Notes under the pieces: model-generated
Told to the model about the DNA's origin: nothing
The model's input: only the letters and a program-made list of their open reading frames with translations
Database searches by the model: none
In this document: positions 28,335-37,121 of the stretch, one piece after another
Layout: each line of letters begins with the position of its first letter
Numbering within the stretch: the first letter of the stretch is position 1
From: Pumilibacter muris
Lineage (GTDB): Bacteria > Bacillota > Clostridia > Christensenellales > Pumilibacteraceae
Length of the DNA: 64,000 nt
Assembly (NCBI RefSeq): GCF_943193045.1
Contig: NZ_CALPCN010000005.1
Location: 124,001 to 188,000 of the forward strand
Direction of reading: 5' to 3'
Position numbers and translations under genes: made by a program

Positions 28335-28822
28335 AAAACGTCCTCCCAAAACTTCTTTCCGACGAGCGCAAGCTCAATATCCTGTTTCAGCGTGCCGCCC
28401 GACACACCCAAGCCGCCGACAACTTTACCGCCGTATACAAGCGGTTCTCCGCCGCCGAACACAACGATTTTGCCGCCGCTTTGGTGCTGTATTCCGTACA
28501 GCTCGCCGCCGGGCGCCGCAAGCGAAGCAAGCTCCGCCGTCGATTTTTTTAAGGCGACCGCAGTATACGCCTTTCCGAGAGCAATGTCGTAACTTGCGAG
28601 AATCGCCCCGTCCATACGCATAACGGCAACGGGATTCGCGCCCTCGTCGGTTACCGCCGCAAACGCGCTCATTCCCATAGCTTTCGCCGCCTCGAACACT
28701 CTTTTTATTACCGCTTCGGCGGCTTTGAGCGTTATTCCCAAAGAAGAGACAACGCTTTTCCGCTCCGCCAAAGCTTTTTGCACGGCGCCGCTGACTATTT
28801 TATCAACGTCGGAGGCGTTCAT
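28325..28822 (-). CDS. HbpS/GlcG (PduO C-terminal-like) family protein
   Basis: 165 residues of the DUF336 family: segments GMSAFAAVTDEGANPVAVMR, ASYDIALGKAYTAV and GGGEPLVYGGKVVGGLGVSG are characteristic. The family binds haem or cobalamin-related ligands in some members; its function in microcompartments is unknown. The first ~20 residues (VDKIVSGAVQKALAER) form an amphipathic helix that could target it into the shell. The ribosome site AAGGAG lies inside the last codons of the aldolase gene, so the two are coupled. Confidence 0.88.
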   Translation of the reverse strand: MNASDVDKIVSGAVQKALAERKSVVSSLGITLKAAEAVIKRVFEAAKAMGMSAFAAVTDEGANPVAVMRMDGAILASYDIALGKAYTAVALKKSTAELASLAAPGGELYGIQHQSGGKIVVFGGGEPLVYGGKVVGGLGVSGGTLKQDIELALVGKKFWEDVLCR

Positions 28823-28823
28823 T

Positions 28824-29633
28824 TTATAAACCGAGCTCCTTGATTACCTTAGCGGTTATATTCTTAACAAGTTCTTCGCTCGCGCCCGACGCGCAACCGC
28901 CCTTGCTTGCGCACGAACCGCCGCAATTATGGCACGAGGGTTTTCCCTCTTTGTTGTTGGGGCAAAGGTTTGCGGGGTGCTTGCCCGTCATGCCGAACTG
29001 ACGGCGGATTTCATAAAGGCGTTGCACCTGCGAATCGCTGAGTTCTTTCGGTCCGCCGAGCTGACGGGAAAGATACAAAAGTTGAGCGTAAAATTCAACC
29101 GACTCCATTTTGTTATACGCCGACAAAAGGCTGTCCGAGAAAGTGAGCGCGCCGTGATTTTCGAGAAGCACCGCGTCGAAATACTGAACGTATTCGCTAA
29201 CCGCGTCGGGGATTTCGTTAGTGGAAGGAGTACCGTATTTTGCAATGGGCACGCAACCGAGCGCTATAACCGCTTCGGGCATAATAGGCTGAGTAAGAGG
29301 AATACCCGCTATTGCGAACGCTGTGGCATACATGGGGTGAGCGTGCACAACCGATTTAACGTCGGGGCGCTCTTTATATACGCGCATGTGCATTTTGATT
29401 TCGCTCGAAGGCTTAAAGCCCGCGTTTGCCTGCAACACTTTGCCGTCGCGGTCAACTTTGCAAATAAATTCGGGTGTCATGAAACCCTTGCTCACACCCG
29501 TAGGCGTGCAAAGAAATTCGTTGTCGCTGATTTTAACCGAAATGTTGCCGTCGTTGTTTGCAACCATGCCGCGATTGTAAATGCGCTTGCCGATGTCGCA
29601 AATTTGCTTTTTGATTTCGAATTCGTTTACCAT
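28824..29633 (-). CDS. class II aldolase (fuculose/rhamnulose-phosphate type) with encapsulation tail
   Basis: 269 residues. The aldolase/adducin domain (1-~215) has metal-binding His97 and His99 (VVHAHPMYATAF) and a later ENHGAL histidine. It should split L-fuculose-1-phosphate or L-rhamnulose-1-phosphate into DHAP and lactaldehyde. Between residues 224 and 247 is a five-cysteine linker (Cys 224, 234, 237, 241, 247). The last ~17 residues (SEELVKNITAKVIKELGL) form a C-terminal encapsulation peptide. This aldolase marks the locus as the fucose/rhamnose type. It has its own promoter. Confidence 0.93.
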   Translation of the reverse strand: MVNEFEIKKQICDIGKRIYNRGMVANNDGNISVKISDNEFLCTPTGVSKGFMTPEFICKVDRDGKVLQANAGFKPSSEIKMHMRVYKERPDVKSVVHAHPMYATAFAIAGIPLTQPIMPEAVIALGCVPIAKYGTPSTNEIPDAVSEYVQYFDAVLLENHGALTFSDSLLSAYNKMESVEFYAQLLYLSRQLGGPKELSDSQVQRLYEIRRQFGMTGKHPANLCPNNKEGKPSCHNCGGSCASKGGCASGASEELVKNITAKVIKELGL

Positions 29634-29652
29634 TGTTTTGAACTCCTTGTTT

Positions 29653-29760
29653 TATGTGGTTTTATTTTGTTTTTTGTTGGTGTTTTTCTATATTATACAG
29701 CGAAACCTACCAAATGTCAATACTTTTTGTGTGGTTTTCCGCATAATTTATGTGGTTTTT
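29653..29760. promoter_or_regulatory. aldolase-operon promoter with three TGTGGTTTT operator-like boxes
   Basis: On the minus strand a perfect TTGACA and TATAAT are 17 bases apart (hexamers near 29715-29720 and 29692-29697). On the plus strand, boxes of the form TATGTGGTTTT lie at 29653-29664, 29727-29738 and 29749-29760. The last two are 22 bases apart, on one DNA face. The same box occurs at the glycyl-radical enzyme promoter. Confidence 0.65.
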
Positions 29761-29768
29761 TATGGTTT

Positions 29769-30122
29769 TTAGGTTTTTGTAACGTCGCAAACGGTAAAAT
29801 CGGATTTGCCCCCGCAATATTCCAAAATAGCGGACAGAGCCGACTGCACCTCGCTCACCGAACCGGTCATTATAAGCGTGCCGCTGTCGTGATAATCTAT
29901 GTGCGCTATTTTCACGCCCGACGCTTTAACGCCTATGTCGCCCGCTATTAAAGCAAACTCGGCGGGAGACGCGTTCACTATGCCTATCGCCCCGCTCGAC
30001 GCGCTTTCAAGCCCCGCAGACTCGTAAAAAGTTTTGTCGGGATTAGCTATTATGTGCGCGAGCGTTATTTGCTTGCCGGGCACAAGCTCTTGAACTATGC
30101 GCATTTTTTCTTCTAATTCCAT
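29769..30122 (-). CDS. pduU: PduU/EutS-like circularly permuted BMC shell protein
   Basis: 117 residues or so from the ATG at 30122. This start gives the family N-terminus MELEEKMRIVQELVPGKQIT, whereas an upstream in-frame start is inside the activase gene. The sequence continues LAHIIANPDK and SASSGAIGIVNASPAEFALI, matching the permuted BMC domain whose N-terminal strands form a small barrel over the pore. It lies one base after the activase stop. Confidence 0.93.
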   Translation of the reverse strand: MELEEKMRIVQELVPGKQITLAHIIANPDKTFYESAGLESASSGAIGIVNASPAEFALIAGDIGVKASGVKIAHIDYHDSGTLIMTGSVSEVQSALSAILEYCGGKSDFTVCDVTKT

Positions 30123-30123
30123 G

Positions 30124-30915
30124 CTATCCTCCGATTTGACAATGCAACTTGCAGTTACTTTGCGCCGCACTCAAAAGCTTTGCCATAAGCTCGTTGTCGG
30201 GCGGAACTATGTGAGCCATAGAATACTCGCGCCCAAGCCCCGCATACTTATCTTGCCCTAATCTGTGATACGGCAACAAGTGTATTCCTTTAACGCCGGG
30301 CAACGAATCGGCAAATCTCGCAATGCCCGCAATTTCTTCTTCGCTCGCGTTAAACGTGGGAACAACGGGAACGCGAACGGTTAATTCGGTTAAGCCGCTT
30401 TCCGCAATTTTGCGGGCGTTTTCAAGCATGAGCTCGTTCGATTTTCCCGTAAACTCGCGGTGTTTGTCGGGATTAGTATGCTTTATGTCGAGCAAATACT
30501 GGTCTATATACGGCAGAAGTTCGCGGATTGTTTCCCACTCGGCGCACCCCATACTTTCTATTGCGGTGCTTATTCCGCGCGCTTTGCTTTCCCGCAACAG
30601 AGCAAGCGCAAATTTCGGCTGGCACAAACTTTCGCCGCCCGAAAGCGTAATGCCACCGCCGCTGCGGCGGTAATAGCCTCTGTCGCGCTCCACCGTTTCG
30701 AGCACTTCCCCAACGGTAACGTCACGCCCCATTGTCTTAACTCCATCTTGCGTTTGCATTGTTTCTATTTCGTAACGCTGCGATTCGGGATTACAACACC
30801 AACGGCAACGCAAAACGCACCCTTTCAAAAACACGATTGTGCGGATTCCCCGCCCGTCGTGAATAGAATAGCGCTGAATATCGAATATTCGTCCTATTGT
30901 TTGAACGTCTGACAT
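30124..30915 (-). CDS. glycyl-radical enzyme activase (radical SAM)
   Basis: 263 residues with the cluster motif Cys33-x3-Cys37-x2-Cys40 (GCVLRCRWC) preceded by the IHDGRGIRT segment, and the SAM motif SGGESL. It lacks the extra ferredoxin-like insert of longer activases, so it resembles pyruvate formate-lyase activase in size. It installs the glycyl radical on the dehydratase encoded just upstream. AAGGA lies before the ATG; the gap from the dehydratase is 65 bases. Confidence 0.93.
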   Translation of the reverse strand: MSDVQTIGRIFDIQRYSIHDGRGIRTIVFLKGCVLRCRWCCNPESQRYEIETMQTQDGVKTMGRDVTVGEVLETVERDRGYYRRSGGGITLSGGESLCQPKFALALLRESKARGISTAIESMGCAEWETIRELLPYIDQYLLDIKHTNPDKHREFTGKSNELMLENARKIAESGLTELTVRVPVVPTFNASEEEIAGIARFADSLPGVKGIHLLPYHRLGQDKYAGLGREYSMAHIVPPDNELMAKLLSAAQSNCKLHCQIGG

Positions 30916-30980
30916 ACAAATCCTTTTTTTGTTGCGAAGCGCTCAACGGAGCGCGTTACGTCCTTTTAGTTTAAGCGGCG

Positions 30981-33503
30981 TTAATTGCCCCAAGCTTGCT
31001 CCGTGCGGTTGATTATATCGTCCTGCAACGAACGGGAAAGCGTTGTGAACAGCGCGCTGTAACCCGCCACGCGAACCACAAGATGCTTGTAGTTTTCGGG
31101 ATGCTTTTGCGCGTCGAGAAGAGTTTCGCGGCTCACCACGTTAAACTGCATGTGACTTCCCTTTTGGTCGAAATAGGTGCGAATCAGCGCGACGAACTTT
31201 TCAAGTCCTTCCCTGCCCGCAAGCGCCGACGGATGGAATTTTTGATTGAACAGAGTTCCGTTGCTCGCAATATAATGGTCGAGCTTACTAACCGAGTTCG
31301 CCGTAGCGGTTGGTCCTTTCGTGTCTCTTCCCGCCGAAGGACTAACGCCGTCGGCAACGGGAACGTAAGCATATCTGCCGTCGGGAGTCGCGCCCGTTTG
31401 CGCGCCGAGCGGCACGTTTGCCGACACGGGATAAAGCCCCGCTTGGAACATTCCTCCGCGCGGATTGCGGTACGTTTCGAGCGGACGGGTATACATATAC
31501 GCCGCTTCTCTCGCAAACGCGTCGGCAACGTCGTCGTCGTTACCGAAGTGAGTAACGCCGTCTATAAGCGATTTGATTTCGGCATAACGTTTTTTCTCCG
31601 CGTCGGTAAGCGACGAGAGCACGCTTTTGAGAACGGCGGGAATTTCCTTTTCGGACACTTTCTTTCCCTCCGATTGCATAGCGCGCACAACGTCGGCGGT
31701 TATATCGGCGGCGCGAGCTTCGGTTATATTGCCGTAGTTATAATAAAGCGCCCGTTTCAATTCGTCCAACGTAAATTTCTTTTGTTCGTACACCAAAGTT
31801 TTAACGGCATACAACGCGTCGCCCATATTCGCCACGCCGAAGCCCTGCGGTCCCGTAAAGTTATAAACCGCGCCGCCCTCTTGCAAGCTTTTGCCGCGAG
31901 CTATGCAGTCGTCTACCAAACAGCTCTCTAAGGCAAGCGGAGCGCGCTCCATGTGGGCGTAGTCTATCGCGTTATCCGCATTCACCAAAAGTTCTATCGC
32001 GTAGTTGATTTGTTTAACGTAAGCGTCGCGGAATTTTTCGTAAGTGTCGAACTCCGAAACGTCGCCCGTATCGAGCCCCACCTGCTCGCCCTTGTCTATA
32101 CCGCGCGAGAAAACGAGTTCGAGCGGACGGCACATATTGAAGAACGCGGCATCGTGCCAACCGTCCGTTTTGCCAGGACATTGCGGTTCGACGCATCCTA
32201 TAATATTATAGTTTCGGGCGTCGGCCATAGTAAGTCCTCTGCTTACGAGCGACGGAATAATAACTTCGTCGTTGTAGTAGGCGGGAAGCCCTACGCCGGT
32301 GCGGGTGAGTTCGCCCGCTTTAATAAGAAGTTCGTGCGGGCTGCCGTTCCATACTCTTATGGAAAGCGACGGTTGCGGAAGCATGACGTGTTTAGACGCC
32401 ACTATGCACATAACCGAAAGGTCGTTCGTAACGTCTATACCGTCGGCGTTCACCCCGCCCACAATCATATTTTGGAACAAGCTGTAACCCGCAAATCCTT
32501 CGGCGGAAGCGGCATCGCGCACTTTGTTCAAGTCGTTGAGTTTAACGAATATGCAGTCTATAAGTTCTTGCGCAAATTCGCGGGTAAGTTTGCCGCTCTT
32601 CATATCGGCGTCGTAATAGGGGTACATGTATTGGTCGAACCGACCCGGACTTATGCTGTGTCCGCTCGATTCGAGTTGCAAAAGCTGTTGGATAAACCAA
32701 AACGACTGGCAAGCTTCGGCAAAACTGCGCGCGGATTTTGCGGGAACACGCGCACACCTTTCGGCAATGGCGGCAAGTTCGGCGCGACGCGCGGGCTCGC
32801 TCTCTTTTTTCGCCATAGAAGCGGCAAGCTCGGAGTAGCGCGCGGCGTAAATTTTAACAGCCTCGCAAGCCACGATAACCGATTTCAAAAACGCCGAACG
32901 GCGGGCATAATCGGCGTCGGCGACGCTCGCCTTACCGAGTTCGGACGCGGCTCGCGCAATCACCGAATCAAGTCCGCCAGAGAGCACTTCACCGTATTTA
33001 ACGGTAATATGCCCCACTCCGTTATAAAAATAATTGCCGGGCGTAAACATATTGTGTTCGAAAGCTCTTCGCGCTTCGGGTGCCATATACGAAGTGGCAA
33101 GTTCGCTTGTGGTCTTTCCTCGCCAGTATTTGTGAACCTCGCGGAGCGCGGCTTTGCTCTCTTCGCTTATTTCGAACGGGTCGGCGGCGCGAGTGGCAAC
33201 CGTATCGAATTCGGACTCAAGCCACTCGAACGAAAATTCGGGAAATGTGGGGCACGAACGCGGAGCAACCGAATTTGCTCCCACTATTAGTTCTCCTCGC
33301 CTAATCACAATGGGAATGTTTTTGCAAACGTTATAGAACGCTTTCGCCTTGCGGAGAACAATAGGCTCTCCTTCGGTAGCGCGGAAAGATTCGGTATAAA
33401 GCACCGCGCGGTAATGCTCGATTTGCGGCATCTTTTCGAACAAATCGGAAACAAGAGCGCTTATTCGCGGCGTTTTGGCGCATTCGGCAATTTCGAATTT
33501 CAT
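30981..33503 (-). CDS. B12-independent glycyl-radical 1,2-propanediol dehydratase
   Basis: 840 residues. The active-site cysteine is at about residue 437 in NIIGCVEPQ. The radical glycine is Gly814 in VRVAGYSALF, 27 residues from the end. GCVEP together with the propanediol/fucose gene context points to a propanediol (or glycerol) dehydratase rather than pyruvate formate-lyase or choline lyase. It dehydrates (S)-1,2-propanediol to propanal under strict anaerobiosis. No N-terminal targeting extension is seen. It is first in its operon, with a near-consensus promoter overlapped by operator-like repeats. Confidence 0.93.
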   Translation of the reverse strand: MKFEIAECAKTPRISALVSDLFEKMPQIEHYRAVLYTESFRATEGEPIVLRKAKAFYNVCKNIPIVIRRGELIVGANSVAPRSCPTFPEFSFEWLESEFDTVATRAADPFEISEESKAALREVHKYWRGKTTSELATSYMAPEARRAFEHNMFTPGNYFYNGVGHITVKYGEVLSGGLDSVIARAASELGKASVADADYARRSAFLKSVIVACEAVKIYAARYSELAASMAKKESEPARRAELAAIAERCARVPAKSARSFAEACQSFWFIQQLLQLESSGHSISPGRFDQYMYPYYDADMKSGKLTREFAQELIDCIFVKLNDLNKVRDAASAEGFAGYSLFQNMIVGGVNADGIDVTNDLSVMCIVASKHVMLPQPSLSIRVWNGSPHELLIKAGELTRTGVGLPAYYNDEVIIPSLVSRGLTMADARNYNIIGCVEPQCPGKTDGWHDAAFFNMCRPLELVFSRGIDKGEQVGLDTGDVSEFDTYEKFRDAYVKQINYAIELLVNADNAIDYAHMERAPLALESCLVDDCIARGKSLQEGGAVYNFTGPQGFGVANMGDALYAVKTLVYEQKKFTLDELKRALYYNYGNITEARAADITADVVRAMQSEGKKVSEKEIPAVLKSVLSSLTDAEKKRYAEIKSLIDGVTHFGNDDDVADAFAREAAYMYTRPLETYRNPRGGMFQAGLYPVSANVPLGAQTGATPDGRYAYVPVADGVSPSAGRDTKGPTATANSVSKLDHYIASNGTLFNQKFHPSALAGREGLEKFVALIRTYFDQKGSHMQFNVVSRETLLDAQKHPENYKHLVVRVAGYSALFTTLSRSLQDDIINRTEQAWGN

Positions 33504-33519
33504 TTTATTTAAACCCCTT

Positions 33520-33570
33520 CTTACACTATTTACATAGTTATTCTACCACACAAAACCACACTTGTCAACC
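33520..33570 (-). promoter_or_regulatory. glycyl-radical enzyme promoter overlapped by paired TGTGG repeats
   Basis: Minus strand TTGACA, 17 bases, TAGAAT. The spacer itself is AGTGTGGTTTTGTGTGG, two GTGTGG repeats ten bases apart, identical in core to the boxes at the aldolase promoter. A repressor bound there would block polymerase directly. Confidence 0.7.
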
Positions 33571-33589
33571 GTAAAAACAAAGAAAAATC

Positions 33590-33622
33590 CACACGTTAAT
33601 GTTTTTTTCGTGTGGATTTTTG
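33590..33622. terminator. terminator of the acidic membrane protein gene
   Basis: A 13-bp perfect inverted repeat AAAAATCCACACG/CGTGTGGATTTTT with a T-rich loop lies 34 bases past the stop at 33656. Its stem also contains the CCACAC core of the operator-like boxes. Confidence 0.75.
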
Positions 33623-33655
33623 CGATTTTACGTTTGCAATAAAATTCTTACCAAA

Positions 33656-34621
33656 TTATTCTTCGGGTTCGTTCCCGTCCGAATCGAGCTCGCTTGCCTG
33701 TTTCGTTTCAACGTCGGCGCTGTTGGAAACTATCATAGCCAACGACGGCCACTTATTGTGGCATAGCACGTCCAATTCTTCGCCTACTTCGTAAAAAATT
33801 CTGCTGTACGCCGTTTTTTCCACTCCGTCAACGTCTAAGCGCACCTTATAGGTAATCGACGTAACGCGGCTTGTTCTGCGCGACGACGAATAGCCGACCG
33901 AGCTCGACATAGTGCACGACAACACTTTACCTTTCCTTTTAATGCTCGAATTATAACCTTTTCCGGACATTGAAATCTTTTGACGAACGGCAACCGTGAT
34001 TCCGGCAATAATTATTATACCCGCAAAACCGCCCAAGCAGACAAATGCCGCAACATGATAGCCAAGCATAATAAAGAGCGGAAATCCCGCAAAAAGGGCA
34101 AGCAACACACCCAAAAACACAAAACCGAATATTTTTTCTTTTTTACCCGAAGAACGGTAAGCGTTTTTAACGTGCGATATTTGGTGCACCGCCATTGCAG
34201 CTCGGTTTTCCGCGCCGTAAGTCGAATTTATGCGGGCGAGCGTTTCCGCCTCCTCTTGCGCGCCGACTCCGTATTGCTTTTCGGCGGTTTTCCCGTTTTC
34301 GGATGCTCCGTTCTCCTCGTCGGGTTCTTCTTCGTCATCGCCGGTTTCGTCGTTCGAGCTATCAAACTCTTCTTCATCGGAAACTTCATCGGAGCCGTTC
34401 GACTTATCGGAATTTTCGTCGGTTGAATAGCTTTTTCCCGTTTTCGTGCCTACGAACATATAAACTACCGAACCGACCGCAACCAAAAATTCGCCGCCGA
34501 ATAAAATCGCCACTGCGGCTATTCGCATGGCGTAAATATCCATAACCGAACCGATTACCATACAAAGCACAAATAGCCCGATGGGAAGCAATCCAAAAAA
34601 CAACAAAGTCTTTCTTTCCAT
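33656..34621 (-). CDS. membrane protein with acidic linker (DUF3592-like)
   Basis: 321 residues. Two membrane segments lie near residues 7-55, then a ~60-residue highly acidic stretch (Asp/Glu/Ser repeats around 65-120), two more membrane segments near 165-215, and a C-terminal beta-rich domain. That domain's pattern (RRTSRVTSITYKVRLDVDG, then YSRIFYEVGEELDVLCH) resembles DUF3592. Function unknown. It lies between the microcompartment genes and ackA but has its own terminator. Confidence 0.75.
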   Translation of the reverse strand: MERKTLLFFGLLPIGLFVLCMVIGSVMDIYAMRIAAVAILFGGEFLVAVGSVVYMFVGTKTGKSYSTDENSDKSNGSDEVSDEEEFDSSNDETGDDEEEPDEENGASENGKTAEKQYGVGAQEEAETLARINSTYGAENRAAMAVHQISHVKNAYRSSGKKEKIFGFVFLGVLLALFAGFPLFIMLGYHVAAFVCLGGFAGIIIIAGITVAVRQKISMSGKGYNSSIKRKGKVLSCTMSSSVGYSSSRRTSRVTSITYKVRLDVDGVEKTAYSRIFYEVGEELDVLCHNKWPSLAMIVSNSADVETKQASELDSDGNEPEE

Positions 34622-34647
34622 ATCCCACGCACTCCGAACCTATCGAC

Positions 34648-34689
34648 AATAAGAAAAAATGTCCGCTCATGCAAGACATTTTTCTTATT
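34648..34689 (-). terminator. terminator of the pta-ackA operon
   Basis: A 15-bp stem of AATAAGAAAAATGTC type pairs with its complement just past the ackA stop, with T-rich flanks. Confidence 0.8.
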
Positions 34690-34695
34690 CGAAAT

Positions 34696-35934
34696 TTATT
34701 TTTTGCAATAAATGTAATCCGTTTTTTTGCCGTCGCAATTTTCGACAAGCTCTTTCGTTTCTCTTGCAATAACAAGCTCTTCGTTGGTGGGAATTATGAG
34801 CACGCGCACGCGAGAATCGGGCGCGGATATATCGCGCGATATTCCCCTTTCGCCGCTGTAATTTTTCTTTTCGTCGAGTTTAATGCCGAAAAACTCCATG
34901 TTTCCCGCCACGCGCGACCGAACTTCGGGAGTATGTTCTCCTACGCCTGCGGTGAACACAAGCGCGTCTATTCCGTTCATTGCCGCAATATACGCCCCCA
35001 CATAACGCTTAACGGTGTAGCCGAAAACGTCGAGAGCCAAAATCGCCCGCTCGTTGCCTTTTTCCGCCGCCGCAGTAAGGTCGCGGAAATCGCTGGAAAC
35101 ACCGCTAAGCCCCGCCATACCCGACTTTTTGTTGCACACGTTTAAAACTTCGTGCACACTCATGCCCGTCTTACCCATAAGGTATTCCACAACCGACGGG
35201 TCTATATCGCCGCAACGGGTGCCCATAGGAACGCCTTCGAGCGGCGTAAAGCCCATGCTCGTGTCCACGCATTTTCCGCCGTCTACCGCACTAATCGAAG
35301 AACCGTTGCCCAAATGGCAAGTAACAACCTTTATATCTTTAACGTCTTTGCCGAGAAACTTTGCCGCTTCCGCCGACACGAATTTGTGGCTCGTGCCGTG
35401 AAAACCGTAGCGGCGCACTTTATAGTCGGTGTAATATTCGTAAGGAAGCCCGTACATATACGCCTTTTTCGGCATTGTGTGGTGGAACGCCGTGTCGAAC
35501 ACAAGAGCCATAGGCACGTTCGGCATAGCCTTTTTGCACGCCTCAACACCTATGAGGTTGGCGGGTTGATGAAGCGGCGCAAGTTCCCCGTTGCGGCGGC
35601 AAATATCCATAACTTCGTCGGTCACGAGCACCGATTCCGTAAAGTCTTCGGCGGAATGAACCATTCTGTGCCCCACAGCGCCTATCTCGCTCATGCTTTT
35701 AACAACGCCGTGCTCGGGGCTTACGAGCGCTTCGAGCACAAGGCGGATTGCCTCGTTGTGGTCGGGCATAGGCGACTTTACAACCGTTTCTTTGCCGTTA
35801 GCCTTGTGGGTTAGCATGCTTCCGTCTATGCCTATGCGTTCGCATACGCCTTTTGCCGAAACCGTTTCGGTTTGCATGTCTATAAGCTGATATTTAAGCG
35901 AGCTGCTGCCCGCGTTTATAACAAGTATCTTCAT
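34696..35934 (-). CDS. ackA: acetate kinase
   Basis: 412 residues beginning MKILVINAGSSSLKYQL, with ASKHA-fold motifs HLGNGSS, DTSMGFTPLEG and FTAGVGEH. It makes ATP from acetyl phosphate; many such kinases also take propionyl phosphate. It follows pta by 53 bases in the classic pta-ack operon. Its closeness to the PduL-containing microcompartment cluster suggests it could also finish propionate formation (inference). Confidence 0.97.
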   Translation of the reverse strand: MKILVINAGSSSLKYQLIDMQTETVSAKGVCERIGIDGSMLTHKANGKETVVKSPMPDHNEAIRLVLEALVSPEHGVVKSMSEIGAVGHRMVHSAEDFTESVLVTDEVMDICRRNGELAPLHQPANLIGVEACKKAMPNVPMALVFDTAFHHTMPKKAYMYGLPYEYYTDYKVRRYGFHGTSHKFVSAEAAKFLGKDVKDIKVVTCHLGNGSSISAVDGGKCVDTSMGFTPLEGVPMGTRCGDIDPSVVEYLMGKTGMSVHEVLNVCNKKSGMAGLSGVSSDFRDLTAAAEKGNERAILALDVFGYTVKRYVGAYIAAMNGIDALVFTAGVGEHTPEVRSRVAGNMEFFGIKLDEKKNYSGERGISRDISAPDSRVRVLIIPTNEELVIARETKELVENCDGKKTDYIYCKK

Positions 35935-35987
35935 ATTTTCCGACTCCTCTGTCTTTTTTTATTTACATTTTAAAGCGGTTATAAAAA

Positions 35988-37001
35988 TTATTTAAGCGTG
36001 TTCAAAACCACAACGGCTACAACCGAAACAATATCTTCCACCGAACAACCTCTGCTAAGGTCGTTTACGGGTTTTGCAAGCCCCTGAATAAGCGGACCGA
36101 TAGCTTCCGCTCCGCCCAAATATTGACTGAGTTTGTACGCGATATTTCCCGCGTTGAGGTCGGGGAATATGAGCACGTTGGCTTTGCCCGCAACGGGACT
36201 GTTGCCCTTAACCTTTTTCTCCGCGACGCGAGGCACAAGAGCGGCGTCGCCTTGCAGCTCGCCGTCAACGAGCATATCGGGATATTTTTCTTTGATTTTG
36301 GCAAGCGCGCCCGTAACTTTATCAACAAGCGGGTCTTTCGCGCTTCCCTTAGTGGAAAAGCTGAGAAGCGCCACGCGCGGTTCGTTAAAGCCGCAAACGT
36401 CGCGCGCGGTTTTCGCGGTGCTGTACGCAATATCCACAAGTTGTTCTTCTGTGGGGTTGGGAATAACGCCGCAATCGCCGTAAACCAAAACGCCGTTTTC
36501 GCCGTAAAGCTTAGAGGCGGGATTTTCTTTGGGAAGCGCTATAATAAACGAACTCGAAGCGCTGCCTATGCCGGGAGCGGTTTTTATAATCTGCAACGCG
36601 GGGCGGAGCACCGCGCCAGTAGAATTAACGGCGCCCGCCACCATGCCGTCGGCGTCGTCGGCTTTGAGCATAAGCGTGCCGTAATAGAGCGGGTCGGCGG
36701 CAATTTTCAAAGCATCTTCGCGCGTCATGCCCTTAGCCTTTCTAAGCTCGTAAAGAAGGTTCGCATAAGACTCGAGCTTGTCCGACTTTGCGGGATTTAT
36801 AATATTAAAGCCGCCGAATTTAACGTCGGGACAAAGCTTTTTCATTTCAGCCTCGTCGCCGAGCACGGTAATGCGAGCCATTTTTCTTTCGGTAATGAGC
36901 GCGGCGGCACGAACGGTGCGCTCGTCGGTTCCTTCGGGAAGCACTATGTGGCGGTTAAGCTTTGCCGCGCGCGCCCGAATGGAATCCATAATTTCAGACA
37001 T
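35988..37001 (-). CDS. pta: phosphate acetyltransferase
   Basis: 337 residues, the short single-domain form. It begins with RIVLPEG-like sequence ([17 protein letters not shown]) and has [31 protein letters not shown] and the C-terminal [23 protein letters not shown]. It interconverts acetyl-CoA and acetyl phosphate, taking acetyl-CoA made by PFOR. GGGAG precedes the ATG. Confidence 0.97.
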   Translation of the reverse strand: MSEIMDSIRARAAKLNRHIVLPEGTDERTVRAAALITERKMARITVLGDEAEMKKLCPDVKFGGFNIINPAKSDKLESYANLLYELRKAKGMTREDALKIAADPLYYGTLMLKADDADGMVAGAVNSTGAVLRPALQIIKTAPGIGSASSSFIIALPKENPASKLYGENGVLVYGDCGVIPNPTEEQLVDIAYSTAKTARDVCGFNEPRVALLSFSTKGSAKDPLVDKVTGALAKIKEKYPDMLVDGELQGDAALVPRVAEKKVKGNSPVAGKANVLIFPDLNAGNIAYKLSQYLGGAEAIGPLIQGLAKPVNDLSRGCSVEDIVSVVAVVVLNTLK

Positions 37002-37042
37002 TGTTTTTATCTCCCTTTAACTAAATATTTTTTCCGCATATT

Positions 37043-37071
37043 ATTATACTACCGCAGAAAAAATTTGTAAA
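37043..37071 (-). promoter_or_regulatory. promoter of the pta-ackA operon
   Basis: Minus strand TTTACA (37066-37071), 17-base spacer, TATAAT (37043-37048). Confidence 0.75.
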
Positions 37072-37121
37072 GGAATTTCAACCAACTGCCGTTTCAAGCG
37101 CGCTCATGCAAAGCCCGTGTG

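Noticed and set aside
30123-30170. 16-codon N-terminal extension of the PduU-like protein
   Set aside because: It lies inside the activase gene; the family N-terminus starts at 30122.
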